DNA of 64,000 nucleotides from Glaesserella sp041814905 (GTDB taxonomy: Bacteria; Pseudomonadota; Gammaproteobacteria; Enterobacterales; Pasteurellaceae): the NCBI RefSeq assembly GCF_041814905.1, contig NZ_JBGXYA010000009.1, positions 18,736-82,735 of the forward strand. The letters are read 5' to 3'. The notes under the pieces are model-generated. The model searched no databases, had not been told where the DNA came from, and saw only the letters and a program-made list of their open reading frames with translations. Positions 26,013 through 34,576 of the stretch are shown piece after piece. Made by a program: the position numbers and the translations under genes. Positions within the stretch are counted from its first letter, which is position 1, and every line of letters begins with the position of its first letter.

Positions 26013-27356
26013 CTACTCCCACCGCGCAAATTCAATGTATTCCGCTAATTCCGGATATTGTTTTAACCATTTTTGCCATTGCACTTTATCCACTTCCACT
26101 TCAATCAACCGATCACCGAATTGATTAAAACGTTCGGCTTTAATGCAATGCTGTTGGTAAAATTCGGCATAAATCCGACCGCTTGTTGTAGGTAACAGCA
26201 CGGTTTCGCAAACTAATTCATTTTTCAACCTTGCGCGTATTGCCTCAAACAATAAATCAATGCCCTGATTGGTTTGGGCTGATAAATACACAGCCACCGG
26301 TTTGTCGTCATCACTGTAATCAATATGCGGCTCAATCCCTTCCAAGCGATCGACCTTGTTAAACACTAACAAGGTGGGAATATCTAAGGCGCCGATCTCA
26401 TCCAACACGGCATTGACCGCTTCAATATTCTCATTTTTACGTTGATCGGCGGCATCAATGACGTGCAATAGTAACGTAGCTTCGGTGGTTTCTTGCAGCG
26501 TAGATTTAAACGCCGAAACTAAATCATGCGGTAAAAAGCGAATAAAACCGACTGTATCGGCAAGAATGGCGGTACCAACATCTTGTATTTGAATGCGTCG
26601 CAACGTTGGATCAAGAGTAGCGAACAGTTGGTCCGCGGCATACACACCGGCATGAGTAATTGAATTAAACAGTGTGGATTTGCCGGCATTGGTATAACCG
26701 ACTAACGATATCGTTGGAATATCCGCTTTTTGGCGCGTCTTACGGTTTTGATCACGCTGTTTGCTAACTTTTTCCAAACGGTTTTGGAGTTGTTGAATTC
26801 GTACTCGAATTAAACGGCGATCGGTTTCCAGCTGTGTTTCACCCGGTCCGCGTAAGCCGACGGCTCCACCTTTTTGCTGATCCTGATTACCTAAACGGCG
26901 CACAAGACGGGTAGATAAGTGGCGAAGCTGTGCCAATTCAACCTGTAACTTACCTTCATGAGAACGCGCTCTCTGTGCAAAAATATCGAGAATCAACCCT
27001 GTTCGGTCAACAATACGGCAGTCACATAACGACTGTAGATTACGGGTTTGCGCAGGGCTGAGCGAATGATTAACCAATACTACCGTTGCTTCAAACTGTT
27101 TTACTGCATCGGCGATTTCTTCTGCTTTTCCTTGCCCGACATAATATTTGATGTGCGGAGCGGAACGGGTTGTCGTGAGGGTTGCTGCAATTTCTACCCC
27201 GGCAGATTCGGCTAAAGTTTGGAATTCAATTAAATTCTCAACGTCTTTATGTTGAGACAAATAGAGATGAACCAAAATCGCGCGCTCTTTCGCCTGATTT
27301 GGCAGTTCCGTCGCGGGCGGAGTTGATTTTTCTTCAGACAATGTAAAACCAAACAC
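26013..27356 (-). CDS. hflX: Ribosome-associated GTPase HflX
   Basis: 447 residues. HflX is a GTPase that splits stalled or stressed ribosomes. An N-terminal HflX domain (RAILVHLYLSQHKDVENLIEFQTLAESAGV) and coiled linker (LRHLSTRLVRRLGNQDQQKGGAVGLRGPGETQLETDRR) precede the G domain (LVGYTNAGKSTLFN, DTVGFIRFLPHDL, NKVD). The start is GTG at 27356 with GAGGA just upstream. Start codon and Shine-Dalgarno sequence lie within a perfect 13-bp hairpin (27347-27376). It closes the miaA-hfq-hflX cluster. Confidence 0.95.
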   Translation of the reverse strand: MFGFTLSEEKSTPPATELPNQAKERAILVHLYLSQHKDVENLIEFQTLAESAGVEIAATLTTTRSAPHIKYYVGQGKAEEIADAVKQFEATVVLVNHSLSPAQTRNLQSLCDCRIVDRTGLILDIFAQRARSHEGKLQVELAQLRHLSTRLVRRLGNQDQQKGGAVGLRGPGETQLETDRRLIRVRIQQLQNRLEKVSKQRDQNRKTRQKADIPTISLVGYTNAGKSTLFNSITHAGVYAADQLFATLDPTLRRIQIQDVGTAILADTVGFIRFLPHDLVSAFKSTLQETTEATLLLHVIDAADQRKNENIEAVNAVLDEIGALDIPTLLVFNKVDRLEGIEPHIDYSDDDKPVAVYLSAQTNQGIDLLFEAIRARLKNELVCETVLLPTTSGRIYAEFYQQHCIKAERFNQFGDRLIEVEVDKVQWQKWLKQYPELAEYIEFARWE

Positions 27357-27376
27357 AGAATCCTCTGTGTTTGGTT
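27347..27376 (-). promoter_or_regulatory. Hairpin covering the hflX translation start
   Basis: On the minus strand AACCAAACACAGA and TCTGTGTTTGGTT form a perfect 13-bp stem with loop GGAT. The Shine-Dalgarno GAGGA lies in the loop and stem top; the GTG start is in the 3' arm. It could repress hflX translation or act as a leaky terminator between hfq and hflX (TTTT follows). Confidence 0.75.
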
Positions 27377-27413
27377 GTGATAATACGAAGTGTGGTGTCG
27401 TACTCAGTTGCGA

Positions 27414-27680
27414 TTATTCCGCTTTTTCCGCCACATCGCTTTGTTGCTGCGCGTGACCTGAATTATTGTTGTGAGAAATCGAACGAGCCGGAACTACAGT
27501 CGAAATAGCATGTTTATATACCATTTGACTTACGGTATTTTTTAATAAAATTACAAATTGATCAAAAGATTCGATCTGCCCTTGTAACTTAATGCCGTTA
27601 ACAAGATAAATTGAAACAGGAATACGCTCACGGCGAAGAGCATTCAAATATGGATCTTGTAAAGACTGACCTTTTGCCAT
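27414..27680 (-). CDS. hfq: RNA chaperone Hfq
   Basis: 88 residues. The Sm1 motif segment LQDPYLNALRRERIPVSIYLVNGIKLQGQIESFDQFVILL and the Sm2 motif (YKHAISTVVPAR) are complete; the C-terminal tail is short and Asn/Gln-rich. Hfq forms a hexamer that pairs small RNAs with mRNAs. It has an AAGGAAAAGAA site upstream and lies between miaA and hflX in conserved order. Confidence 0.98.
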   Translation of the reverse strand: MAKGQSLQDPYLNALRRERIPVSIYLVNGIKLQGQIESFDQFVILLKNTVSQMVYKHAISTVVPARSISHNNNSGHAQQQSDVAEKAE

Positions 27681-27734
27681 TTTCTTTTCCTTCTAATAAT
27701 TATATTTTATGTAATTTTAGGATAATAAATATTT

Positions 27735-27763
27735 ATCATCCCAGCCCTTAAAAGCAGGATGAT
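27735..27763. other. Hairpin between miaA and hfq
   Basis: ATCATCC and GGATGAT pair with a small inner GC clamp right behind the miaA stop codon. No T-run follows, so it is more likely an mRNA processing or stability element than a terminator. Confidence 0.4.
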
Positions 27764-27764
27764 A

Positions 27765-28709
27765 TTACCACAGTTTATCTTGCTTTTGCTCCAAATTTTC
27801 AATGATTTTCATATACGAACCTTGCGGATTCAAGCTATCAAGCCACTCCAGTTCACTGCTCCAACCTCTTAACCACGTAATTTGGCGCTTAGCAAGTTGA
27901 CGGGTAGCGCATATCCCTTTGAAGATCGCCTCATCCAAACCGATCTTCCCATCGAGGTATTCCCACATTTGGCGGTAACCTACACAACGGATTGAGGGTA
28001 AATTTGCGGTTAAATCGCCGCGTTCGTATAAGCGTCGTACTTCTTGTTCAAAGCCCAGTTCAATCATCTTGTGAAAGCGTTGTTCAATACGTTGATGCAA
28101 TACCGCACGCTCTTGCGGCGCAATGGCAAACTGTAAAATATCGTAAGGAATCGGCTCACCTTGTTGTGTAGTCAATTCGGTCATTGTTTTGCCTGAAATA
28201 TAGAACACTTCTAACGCTCGGTTAATCCGTTGGCTATCGTTCGGATTGATCCGTTCGGCAGCAATCGGATCGATTTTCAGCAGATCTTGATGTAACGCTG
28301 ACCAACCGAACTGCGCCGCTTTTGTTTCGATTTCGGTTCGAACAGCCGGATCGGATGATGGCAAAGGAGATAACCCCTCCAACAAGCCTTTGTAATATAA
28401 CATGGTGCCGCCAACCAACAAGGGGATCTTCCCTTGCGCACTGATGTCTGCCATTTCACGCAAGGCATCTTCGCGGAAATTAGCGACCGAATAACTTTCC
28501 AGCGGATCGAGAATATCGATCAGGCGGTGAGGAGCCAGCTCAAGTTCGGCTTTGCTCGGTTTGGCGGTACCGATATCCATGCCTTTATAAATCAGCGCAG
28601 AATCGACGCTAATTACTTCAACCGGTAGATTTTGACGGAGTCTGATGGCGAGATCGGTTTTTCCCGATGCGGTCGGTCCCATTAAAAATATGGCAAGAGG
28701 TTTCTGCAT
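27765..28709 (-). CDS. miaA: tRNA dimethylallyltransferase MiaA
   Basis: 314 residues. MiaA isopentenylates A37 of tRNAs that read codons starting with U. The P-loop is FLMGPTASGKTDLAI (residues 8-22), followed by SVDSALIYKGMDIGTAKP, LVGGTMLYYKGLLEG and the tRNA-binding CATRQLAKRQITWLRGW. It leads the miaA-hfq-hflX cluster. An uptake-signal-based terminator of the upstream ubiF gene lies just before it. Confidence 0.98.
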   Translation of the reverse strand: MQKPLAIFLMGPTASGKTDLAIRLRQNLPVEVISVDSALIYKGMDIGTAKPSKAELELAPHRLIDILDPLESYSVANFREDALREMADISAQGKIPLLVGGTMLYYKGLLEGLSPLPSSDPAVRTEIETKAAQFGWSALHQDLLKIDPIAAERINPNDSQRINRALEVFYISGKTMTELTTQQGEPIPYDILQFAIAPQERAVLHQRIEQRFHKMIELGFEQEVRRLYERGDLTANLPSIRCVGYRQMWEYLDGKIGLDEAIFKGICATRQLAKRQITWLRGWSSELEWLDSLNPQGSYMKIIENLEQKQDKLW

Positions 28710-28722
28710 TTGGTGGTTATCT

Positions 28723-28788
28723 AAAAAATTACAAGCGGTGCGATTTTACCGAAAATTTGCAAATTTTTCAGTAAATCTGACCGCTTGT
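28723..28788 (-). terminator. Terminator of ubiF built from an inverted uptake-signal pair
   Basis: ACAAGCGGT at 28731 and ACCGCTTGT ending at 28788 are full uptake signals in opposite orientation, with the inner GATTTTAC/GTAAAT and AAATTTGCAAATTT segments extending the pairing. On the minus strand the stem is followed by AATTTTTT. A clear case of uptake signals serving as an intrinsic terminator. Confidence 0.85.
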
Positions 28789-28804
28789 TTGCGATTCGAT
28801 GACA

Positions 28805-29977
28805 TTATAATCCTATCGCATATTTCAACGCTTTTTTCTTTAACGGCGATACTTTTTCCGCCATAATCAACGCCAAATTGCGAGCCACTTTAATCGGTAA
28901 TAACTCCGTTTTAAAGGCTTTATAAAATACGTCCATGCCGGTTTGCATTAACAGATTATCCGGTTTGCGTTTTTGTTCATAGCGTTTTAACACGGCGTTA
29001 TCGGCTAAGTCTTCGCCTTTAGACAACGCTTTTTCAAACACGTCAAGCAGTGCTTTGACATCTTTGAAGCCTAAATTCACCCCTTGACCGGCAAGCGGAT
29101 TGATCGTGTGAGCGGAGTCTCCGACCAATACAACACCGTTTTTAAAATAGTGCTGTGCGTGTTGGCGTGTCAGCGGAAAACCGGCGTGATGGATAACATC
29201 GACTTTGCCTAAACGCGTTGGGAAATGACACTTGATCTCCTCACTTAATTTCGCCGATGACATCTGTCTTAGCTGCTGAATTCGTTGCGGAGAATCATAC
29301 CAAACCACACAACCGTTATGATCTGACAAAGGTAGAAATGCCCGCGGACCACTCGGAAAAAACTGTTGCCAAGTAACACTTTGCTGTGGCAGCTCGGTTT
29401 TTACTATCGCCAGTAAACAGTGCTGACGATACTGCCAACTGGTTAAGCCGATTCCCGCCCAGCTACGAACTATCGAGTTCGCACCGTCACAAGCAATCAC
29501 TAACGGGGCGGAAAATTCCGTGTGATTATCTAAAGAAATCCGCCAATTCCCCATGTCATCCCGATTTGCAAAAATGTGCTCGAATCCGACCGCTTGCACA
29601 CAATTCGGGTAATGATTAAGCGTTTGCCAAATCCCGATTTGAATCACGTTGTTTTCTACCATATAACCCAGTTTATCCAATCCCAATTCATTCGCATGAA
29701 AAGTCGTGTGAAAACCGTCGATTTCCCACGTTTCCAAACCGTCGTAGGGGCAAACCCGCATTGTCGCTATTGCCTGCCATGCGCCAAGTTTCTCCAGTAA
29801 ATCCACCGATGCTACGCTGATTGCCGAAATGCGGACGTCGTACGGGTCCTCGGTCGAAAACGTCGGTAACGGATTTTTTTCAATTAAAGCGACCTTCAAG
29901 CCGAGTTTTGCCAAACCCAATGCTGTCGCTGCGCCGACCATACCGCCGCCAATCACAATAATCTCTTGCTGACTCAT
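28805..29977 (-). CDS. ubiF: 3-demethoxyubiquinol 3-hydroxylase UbiF (FAD monooxygenase)
   Basis: 390 residues from the ATG at 29977, which follows AAAGGAT. It belongs to the UbiH/UbiF/UbiI flavin monooxygenases that hydroxylate the quinone ring. The FAD motif IVIGGGMVGAATALGL opens the protein; YDVRISAISVASVDLLEKLGAW, GYMVENNVIQ and GDSAHTINPLAGQGVNLGFKDV follow. These blocks and the C-terminal KKKALKYAIGL match UbiF better than UbiH or UbiI, though subgroup assignment is by eye. An internal uptake signal (about 29564-29601) is encoded in frame. Confidence 0.9.
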   Translation of the reverse strand: MSQQEIIVIGGGMVGAATALGLAKLGLKVALIEKNPLPTFSTEDPYDVRISAISVASVDLLEKLGAWQAIATMRVCPYDGLETWEIDGFHTTFHANELGLDKLGYMVENNVIQIGIWQTLNHYPNCVQAVGFEHIFANRDDMGNWRISLDNHTEFSAPLVIACDGANSIVRSWAGIGLTSWQYRQHCLLAIVKTELPQQSVTWQQFFPSGPRAFLPLSDHNGCVVWYDSPQRIQQLRQMSSAKLSEEIKCHFPTRLGKVDVIHHAGFPLTRQHAQHYFKNGVVLVGDSAHTINPLAGQGVNLGFKDVKALLDVFEKALSKGEDLADNAVLKRYEQKRKPDNLLMQTGMDVFYKAFKTELLPIKVARNLALIMAEKVSPLKKKALKYAIGL

Positions 29978-30134
29978 TATTTTTATCCTTTCAAAAAGTT
30001 GTGGAAATTTTACTACAACTGAGGCGAACCACACCGATTTTTGCGGTATTTTTGTGATCTGCGTCGACAAACCGATATTTTTTACTACTCAGGCAAGGAG
30101 ATTCTTCCTAAGCTAGCGAAAAAGGAGGAAGATG

Positions 30135-31661
30135 ATGTCTTTAGCGATTGTTTATAGTCGCGCTTCTATCGGGGTTGAAGCGCCGCTGGTGACTATTGAA
30201 GTACACATGAGCAACGGTAGCCCGGGGCTGAATCTTGTCGGCTTGCCCGAAGCGAGTGTCAAAGAAGCGCGTGATCGGGTGCGCAGTGCGTTGATAAATG
30301 CCAATTTTGATTTTCCTGCACGGCGAATTACCATCAATCTTGCCCCTGCCGATTTGCCCAAAGAAGGCGGGAGATTTGATTTGCCTATCGCCATCGGTAT
30401 TCTCGCCGCTTCAGGGCAGATCGATTCGGATAAATTGAAATGTGTTGAGTTTTTAGGCGAGCTTTCACTCACAGGGCATTTACGTGCGATACAAGGGGCG
30501 ATTCCTGCGGTGATTGCCGCCCGAAAAACCAAACGTGAAATTATTATTCCCCGTTCCAACAGCGACGAAGCTTCTTTAGTTCCCAATACCCGAACTTACT
30601 GTGCCAATACGTTATTGCAGGTTGCCAATTTTTTGAATAATCGTGACCAACTGCCCGTTGCTCAGCAACATTTGCAAAATAATCCGCCAAACCGACCGCT
30701 TGTATACCGTGATTTAACCGATATTATCGGGCAGCAACATGCGAAGCGAGCCTTGATGATTGCCGCAAGCGGGCAGCATAATCTACTGTTTTTAGGTCCG
30801 CCCGGTACAGGAAAAACTATGCTTGCCAGTCGGCTTGCCGATCTTCTGCCGGAGATGAATGATGAAGAAGCCATTGAAACGGCTTCGGTAACCAGCTTAG
30901 TACATAATGAACTCAATTTTCACAACTGGAAAAAACGCCCGTTTCGTTCCCCTCATCACAGTGCGTCAATGGTGGCGTTGGTCGGAGGCGGTTCGATCCC
31001 CAAACCCGGTGAGATTTCCCTTGCGCATAACGGCATACTTTTTTTAGACGAGCTGCCCGAATTTGAGCGTAAAGTATTAGATGCGCTTCGCCAACCGTTA
31101 GAAAGCGGCGAGATTATTATTTCGCGCGCCAATGCCAAAGTACAATTTCCAGCACGCTTTCAGCTGATTGCGGCAATGAACCCGAGTCCGACCGGGCACT
31201 ATCAAGGTAGCCATAATCGTGCCACTCCACACCAAGTGATGCGATATTTAAACCGTCTGTCAGGTCCGTTTTTAGATCGATTTGATCTGTCTATCGAAGT
31301 GCCGTTATTGCCAAAAGGGGCGTTGCAAAATCGTAACGAACAACGCGGAGAAACCACCGAACAGGTGCGCAAGCGGGTGTTTGACGCGAGAAATTTGCAA
31401 ATTGCCCGGCGAGGTAAAATCAATTCGCAACTGACTACCCGCGAAATTGAACAGGATTGCCGTTTAAGCGCCCAAGATGCTGCTTTTTTGGAAAACGCAC
31501 TGACTAAACTAGGGCTTTCGGTACGTGCCTACCATCGTATTCTCAAAGTTTCCCGTACTATTGCCGATCTTGCCAACGAGCCGCAAATTCAGCAGGTACA
31601 TTTAGCCGAAGCTTTGGGATATCGGGCGATGGATAAGTTGCTGCAACGATTACAGGAATAA
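30135..31661 (+). CDS. comM: ComM / YifB family AAA+ branch-migration helicase
   Basis: 508 residues from ATG 30135, which has AGGAGG 6 bases upstream (a second ATG at 30132 is too close). ComM aids integration of DNA taken up by natural transformation by migrating the recombination branch. N-terminal LonC-like fold (SIGVEAPLVTIEVHMSNGSPGLNLVGLPEASVKEARDRV), then the Mg-chelatase-like AAA+ module with Walker A LGPPGTGKTML and Walker B ILFLDELPEF, and sensor ANEPQIQQVHLAEALGYR. A minus-strand uptake signal (30671-30703) is encoded in frame as LQNNPPNRPLV, fitting for a competence gene. Confidence 0.95.
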   Translation: MSLAIVYSRASIGVEAPLVTIEVHMSNGSPGLNLVGLPEASVKEARDRVRSALINANFDFPARRITINLAPADLPKEGGRFDLPIAIGILAASGQIDSDKLKCVEFLGELSLTGHLRAIQGAIPAVIAARKTKREIIIPRSNSDEASLVPNTRTYCANTLLQVANFLNNRDQLPVAQQHLQNNPPNRPLVYRDLTDIIGQQHAKRALMIAASGQHNLLFLGPPGTGKTMLASRLADLLPEMNDEEAIETASVTSLVHNELNFHNWKKRPFRSPHHSASMVALVGGGSIPKPGEISLAHNGILFLDELPEFERKVLDALRQPLESGEIIISRANAKVQFPARFQLIAAMNPSPTGHYQGSHNRATPHQVMRYLNRLSGPFLDRFDLSIEVPLLPKGALQNRNEQRGETTEQVRKRVFDARNLQIARRGKINSQLTTREIEQDCRLSAQDAAFLENALTKLGLSVRAYHRILKVSRTIADLANEPQIQQVHLAEALGYRAMDKLLQRLQE

Positions 31662-31667
31662 ATTTCC

Positions 31668-32657
31668 CTAGCCGAATACCTCTGTCACTAACTTGGTTAA
31701 GCAATCCATGAGCATTAATTCTTGATTAACCGCATTCACTTCTACCAAATCCCGTTGGGTTTGTTGAAGAATTTGATGCCCTTTCAATAATGCTTGAGAA
31801 GAGAGTACTTGGCTGAACGGAATAATTCCGTTTTGTAAATCGGGATTCACCCAACTGGTTGCGATAGCCATTTTGGCTTTTAGTGCGTCCGCAAAAAAAG
31901 AATCCAGCCATTCCAATTGTTCCAACACTTGGGCTTTTTCTTTATCAAAGGCGGAAAACAGCAACCAAACATCGCGGCTTTTATAGAATCGCCAAAATGT
32001 TTGCAGGAAGGTTTTTCGGTTCTGTAAGCGGTCGTTTTCAAGGAAAGTTTTGCAAATCAGCGGGCGGTGATGGCAAATACGTAATGCCGTTTCAATATCT
32101 GCCGTAGGAATTTCAGGGAATTGATGATGTAACCAATCATAGGCTTGAGCCATTTCCGGTGCATGAATCAACCACGTTTGGCAGCGGCTTTGAATCGTGG
32201 CGAGCATTGCCGATTGCTGTGGGGCTTTCAGCAAAAAATAGACTTTTTCATGGGGTTCTTCAAGGGTTTTCAATAACGCATTGGCTGCGGCTTCCGTTAA
32301 ACGTTCCGCATTTGTAATATACACCACAGAATTACCGCCCTGTTGTGAAAATTGGTGTAATTTCGCGGTAATATCTCGAATTTGGTCGATACCGATATCT
32401 TTGTCGTCAATGGATTCGATCGGGTGAAAATCAGGATGATTACCGCTTTGCCACAGCAGGCAGCTTTTGCACTGCCCGCAAGGTTCACTGCCGTGCGGTT
32501 GCTGGCAGAAAAGCCAATGGGAAAATTGACGGATAAGATCGGTTGTATCAAGACCAATATCCGTTTTAAATAGCAAGGCGTGATGTCCCCGTCCGTTTAT
32601 AAAAGCGTCGGTGAGTCGGGTATAGGTTTGAATATGCCAAGGATAGAGTGCGTTCAT
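31668..32657 (-). CDS. holB: DNA polymerase III delta-prime subunit
   Basis: 329 residues from the ATG at 32657 (MNALYPW, comparable to MSALYPW in Haemophilus). HolB is part of the clamp loader. It has a zinc-binding cluster CGQCKSCLLW, the DIGIDQIRDI segment, and SRC sensor LATIQSRCQTW. The C-terminus LTKLVTEVF is typical. An alternative ATG at 32666 overlaps the tmk stop (TGATG) and would couple translation. The order tmk-holB is conserved. A plus-orientation uptake signal lies inside at about 32024-32056. Confidence 0.95.
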   Translation of the reverse strand: MNALYPWHIQTYTRLTDAFINGRGHHALLFKTDIGLDTTDLIRQFSHWLFCQQPHGSEPCGQCKSCLLWQSGNHPDFHPIESIDDKDIGIDQIRDITAKLHQFSQQGGNSVVYITNAERLTEAAANALLKTLEEPHEKVYFLLKAPQQSAMLATIQSRCQTWLIHAPEMAQAYDWLHHQFPEIPTADIETALRICHHRPLICKTFLENDRLQNRKTFLQTFWRFYKSRDVWLLFSAFDKEKAQVLEQLEWLDSFFADALKAKMAIATSWVNPDLQNGIIPFSQVLSSQALLKGHQILQQTQRDLVEVNAVNQELMLMDCLTKLVTEVFG

Positions 32658-32665
32658 TTTTAACA

Positions 32666-33301
32666 TCAAAGAAATAGCGATAAATGCTGCAACCAATTTT
32701 CCAACGCACGTTTAATATCCGCTGAAACTTGTTCCATCGGCTGCTCGGCGTCAATAATTACCGCTTTCGGATTATGTTGGGTCAATACCAGATAACGCTC
32801 ACGGGTACGGTGGAAAAAGTCGATGTCGAGTTGCTCAATACGATCTAACGCCCCACGTCCCCTTGCTCGTTCCAACCCAATTGACGGTTCAATATCAAGG
32901 TAGATCGTAAAATCAGGTTCAAAATCACCTAAAATCACCGAGCCCACATTATCCACCAGATCTGCCAACCCTCGCCCACCACCTTGATAGGCTTGGCTTG
33001 ACATATTGTGACGATCGCCGACCACCCATTTTCCTGTTGCCAATGCCGGCTGAATCACGGTTTCAACTAACTGGGTGCGGGCTGCAAAAATCATTAAAAC
33101 TTCGGCTTTATCCGTGGTATGTTCACCGTCTTTACCTTCTTTCCATAAATTGCGAAGTGCTTCAGCAATCGGCGTTCCACCCGGTTCTCGAGTGGTAATA
33201 AATTCAATACCGTGCGCCATTAAAGTTTCGCTCACAACACATTGTGCATTGCTTTTGCCAGCCCCTTCCAATCCTTCAATGACAATAAATTTTCCACGCA
33301 T
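32666..33301 (-). CDS. tmk: Thymidylate kinase
   Basis: 211 residues. It phosphorylates dTMP to dTDP. P-loop FIVIEGLEGAGKSNAQ (residues 5-20), the DR-containing motif GDRHNMSSQAYQGGGRGL and LID segment ARGRGALDRIEQ are present; E. coli-type (type II) LID arginines are seen. It overlaps the mltG stop by one base and precedes holB. Confidence 0.97.
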   Translation of the reverse strand: MRGKFIVIEGLEGAGKSNAQCVVSETLMAHGIEFITTREPGGTPIAEALRNLWKEGKDGEHTTDKAEVLMIFAARTQLVETVIQPALATGKWVVGDRHNMSSQAYQGGGRGLADLVDNVGSVILGDFEPDFTIYLDIEPSIGLERARGRGALDRIEQLDIDFFHRTRERYLVLTQHNPKAVIIDAEQPMEQVSADIKRALENWLQHLSLFL

Positions 33302-34335
33302 TATTTGTTCTCACTCTTTTTATTTCGCTCAATTTGGATCCACTCTCGCACCGCTTTATTGTGTTCATCTAAGGTACGACTGAATTTATGTCCGCCCGAA
33401 CCGTCCGCCACAAAATAGAAATAAGGCGTACTGTCAGGCTGTGCCGTCGCCTTAATCGAAGCCTCACTCGGCATTGCAATCGGTGTCGGCGGTAAGCCAT
33501 CAATTACATAAGTATTATAAGGCGTAGGTTCAAGCAGATCTTTTTTACGAATGTTTCCGTCATATTTATCACCCAAACCGTAAATGACGGTCGGATCGGT
33601 TTGTAGTTTCCAACCGTCACGCAGACGATTAATAAAGACCGAAGCGACTTGCGGGCGCTCGCTTGCCACGCCGGTTTCTTTCTCTACAATCGAAGCTAAA
33701 ATCAGCATTTCATACGGCGTTTTAAGCGGTAAATTTTCCGCCCGATTTTGCCAAGCTTGTTCTAACGCTTTTTGCTGTTTTTGATAGGCTCGTTTCAGCA
33801 CCTCTATGTCTTTTGAATAAGGGACATAACTATAAGTATCCGGAGCAAACCATCCTTCTAACTTTTCATGAGGTACACCAAGCAATTTAGCAATTTCCGC
33901 TTCACTTTTACCCGTTAAGGTTTGCTCTAAATAACGCGCTTTCGTCAGCTGCTCCCGCCAAGTATTAAATGTTTTTCCTTCAATAAATTGTACGTTTAGC
34001 TGAACTTCTTTACCACTGTTGAAATGCTGTAACAGTTCTTGCAACGAGTTTATTCCGTTCAACGAATAAACCCCCGCTTTGAAATTACTGAGCTCAGGGT
34101 GTAAACGGATCAAATAAGGCAATAAGTCAATATCCGAGCTGTTGATGATACCCTGCTCTTTCAATAGATTCGCCAGCTTTTGGCTTGATGTGCCTTTTTC
34201 AAGGACAAATAATTGGTCCGGTGTGGTTGTTACCGCTTGGTTAGCTAACGTATCCAGCTTTTGCCATACATAAACGGCTCCGCCCGCTGCGACAATAAAA
34301 ACTAACCCTATGATAAATAAAAACTTTTTAAACAT
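33301..34335 (-). CDS. mltG: Endolytic murein transglycosylase MltG
   Basis: 344 residues. MltG cuts nascent glycan strands in the inner-membrane-facing periplasm and is thought to set glycan length. One N-terminal membrane helix (FLFIIGLVFIVAAGGAVYVW), a LysM-like small domain, then the YceG domain with the catalytic glutamate E218 in LILASIVEKETG and the block GLPPTPIAMPSEASIKATAQP. First gene of mltG-tmk-holB, with one-base overlap to tmk. Confidence 0.97.
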   Translation of the reverse strand: MFKKFLFIIGLVFIVAAGGAVYVWQKLDTLANQAVTTTPDQLFVLEKGTSSQKLANLLKEQGIINSSDIDLLPYLIRLHPELSNFKAGVYSLNGINSLQELLQHFNSGKEVQLNVQFIEGKTFNTWREQLTKARYLEQTLTGKSEAEIAKLLGVPHEKLEGWFAPDTYSYVPYSKDIEVLKRAYQKQQKALEQAWQNRAENLPLKTPYEMLILASIVEKETGVASERPQVASVFINRLRDGWKLQTDPTVIYGLGDKYDGNIRKKDLLEPTPYNTYVIDGLPPTPIAMPSEASIKATAQPDSTPYFYFVADGSGGHKFSRTLDEHNKAVREWIQIERNKKSENK

Positions 34336-34399
34336 TATTTTAAATCACTCAAAAATAAAAGGAGATAAACCTTACTATAACACCACAGAAAAAGCTACG

Positions 34400-34440
34400 A
34401 CAAGCGGTGAGATTTTCGGCAAAGTTTGCAAATTTTTCAA
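34400..34440 (+). repeat. DNA uptake signal sequence upstream of mltG and aasP
   Basis: ACAAGCGGTGAGATTTTCGG with GTTTGCAAATTTTT downstream, in the divergent region between mltG and the autotransporter gene. A consensus TATAAT at 34494-34499 is a likely -10 for the autotransporter; no strong -35 or FNR-type TTGAT-N4-ATCAA site was seen. Confidence 0.75.
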
Positions 34441-34576
34441 AATTTTGTAAGAGGATGAGTACTGGGGATGACAAATAATTACGCAAAAGACCATATAATA
34501 ATTGTGGCTAATTGCTATTTTTCTGTTTTTTAAATTTTTTAGTTCATTGTTGTGTGTTTAAAATAGGAGAAACCCC

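Noticed and set aside
28434..28866. Open frames opposite miaA and ubiF (and many similar antisense frames over the window)
   Set aside because: They have no ribosome-binding sites, lie wholly within well-supported genes and carry no recognisable domain.
34336..34576. Search for an FNR/HlyX box upstream of the autotransporter protease
   Set aside because: No TTGAT-N4-ATCAA match could be seen, so anaerobic control is not claimed.
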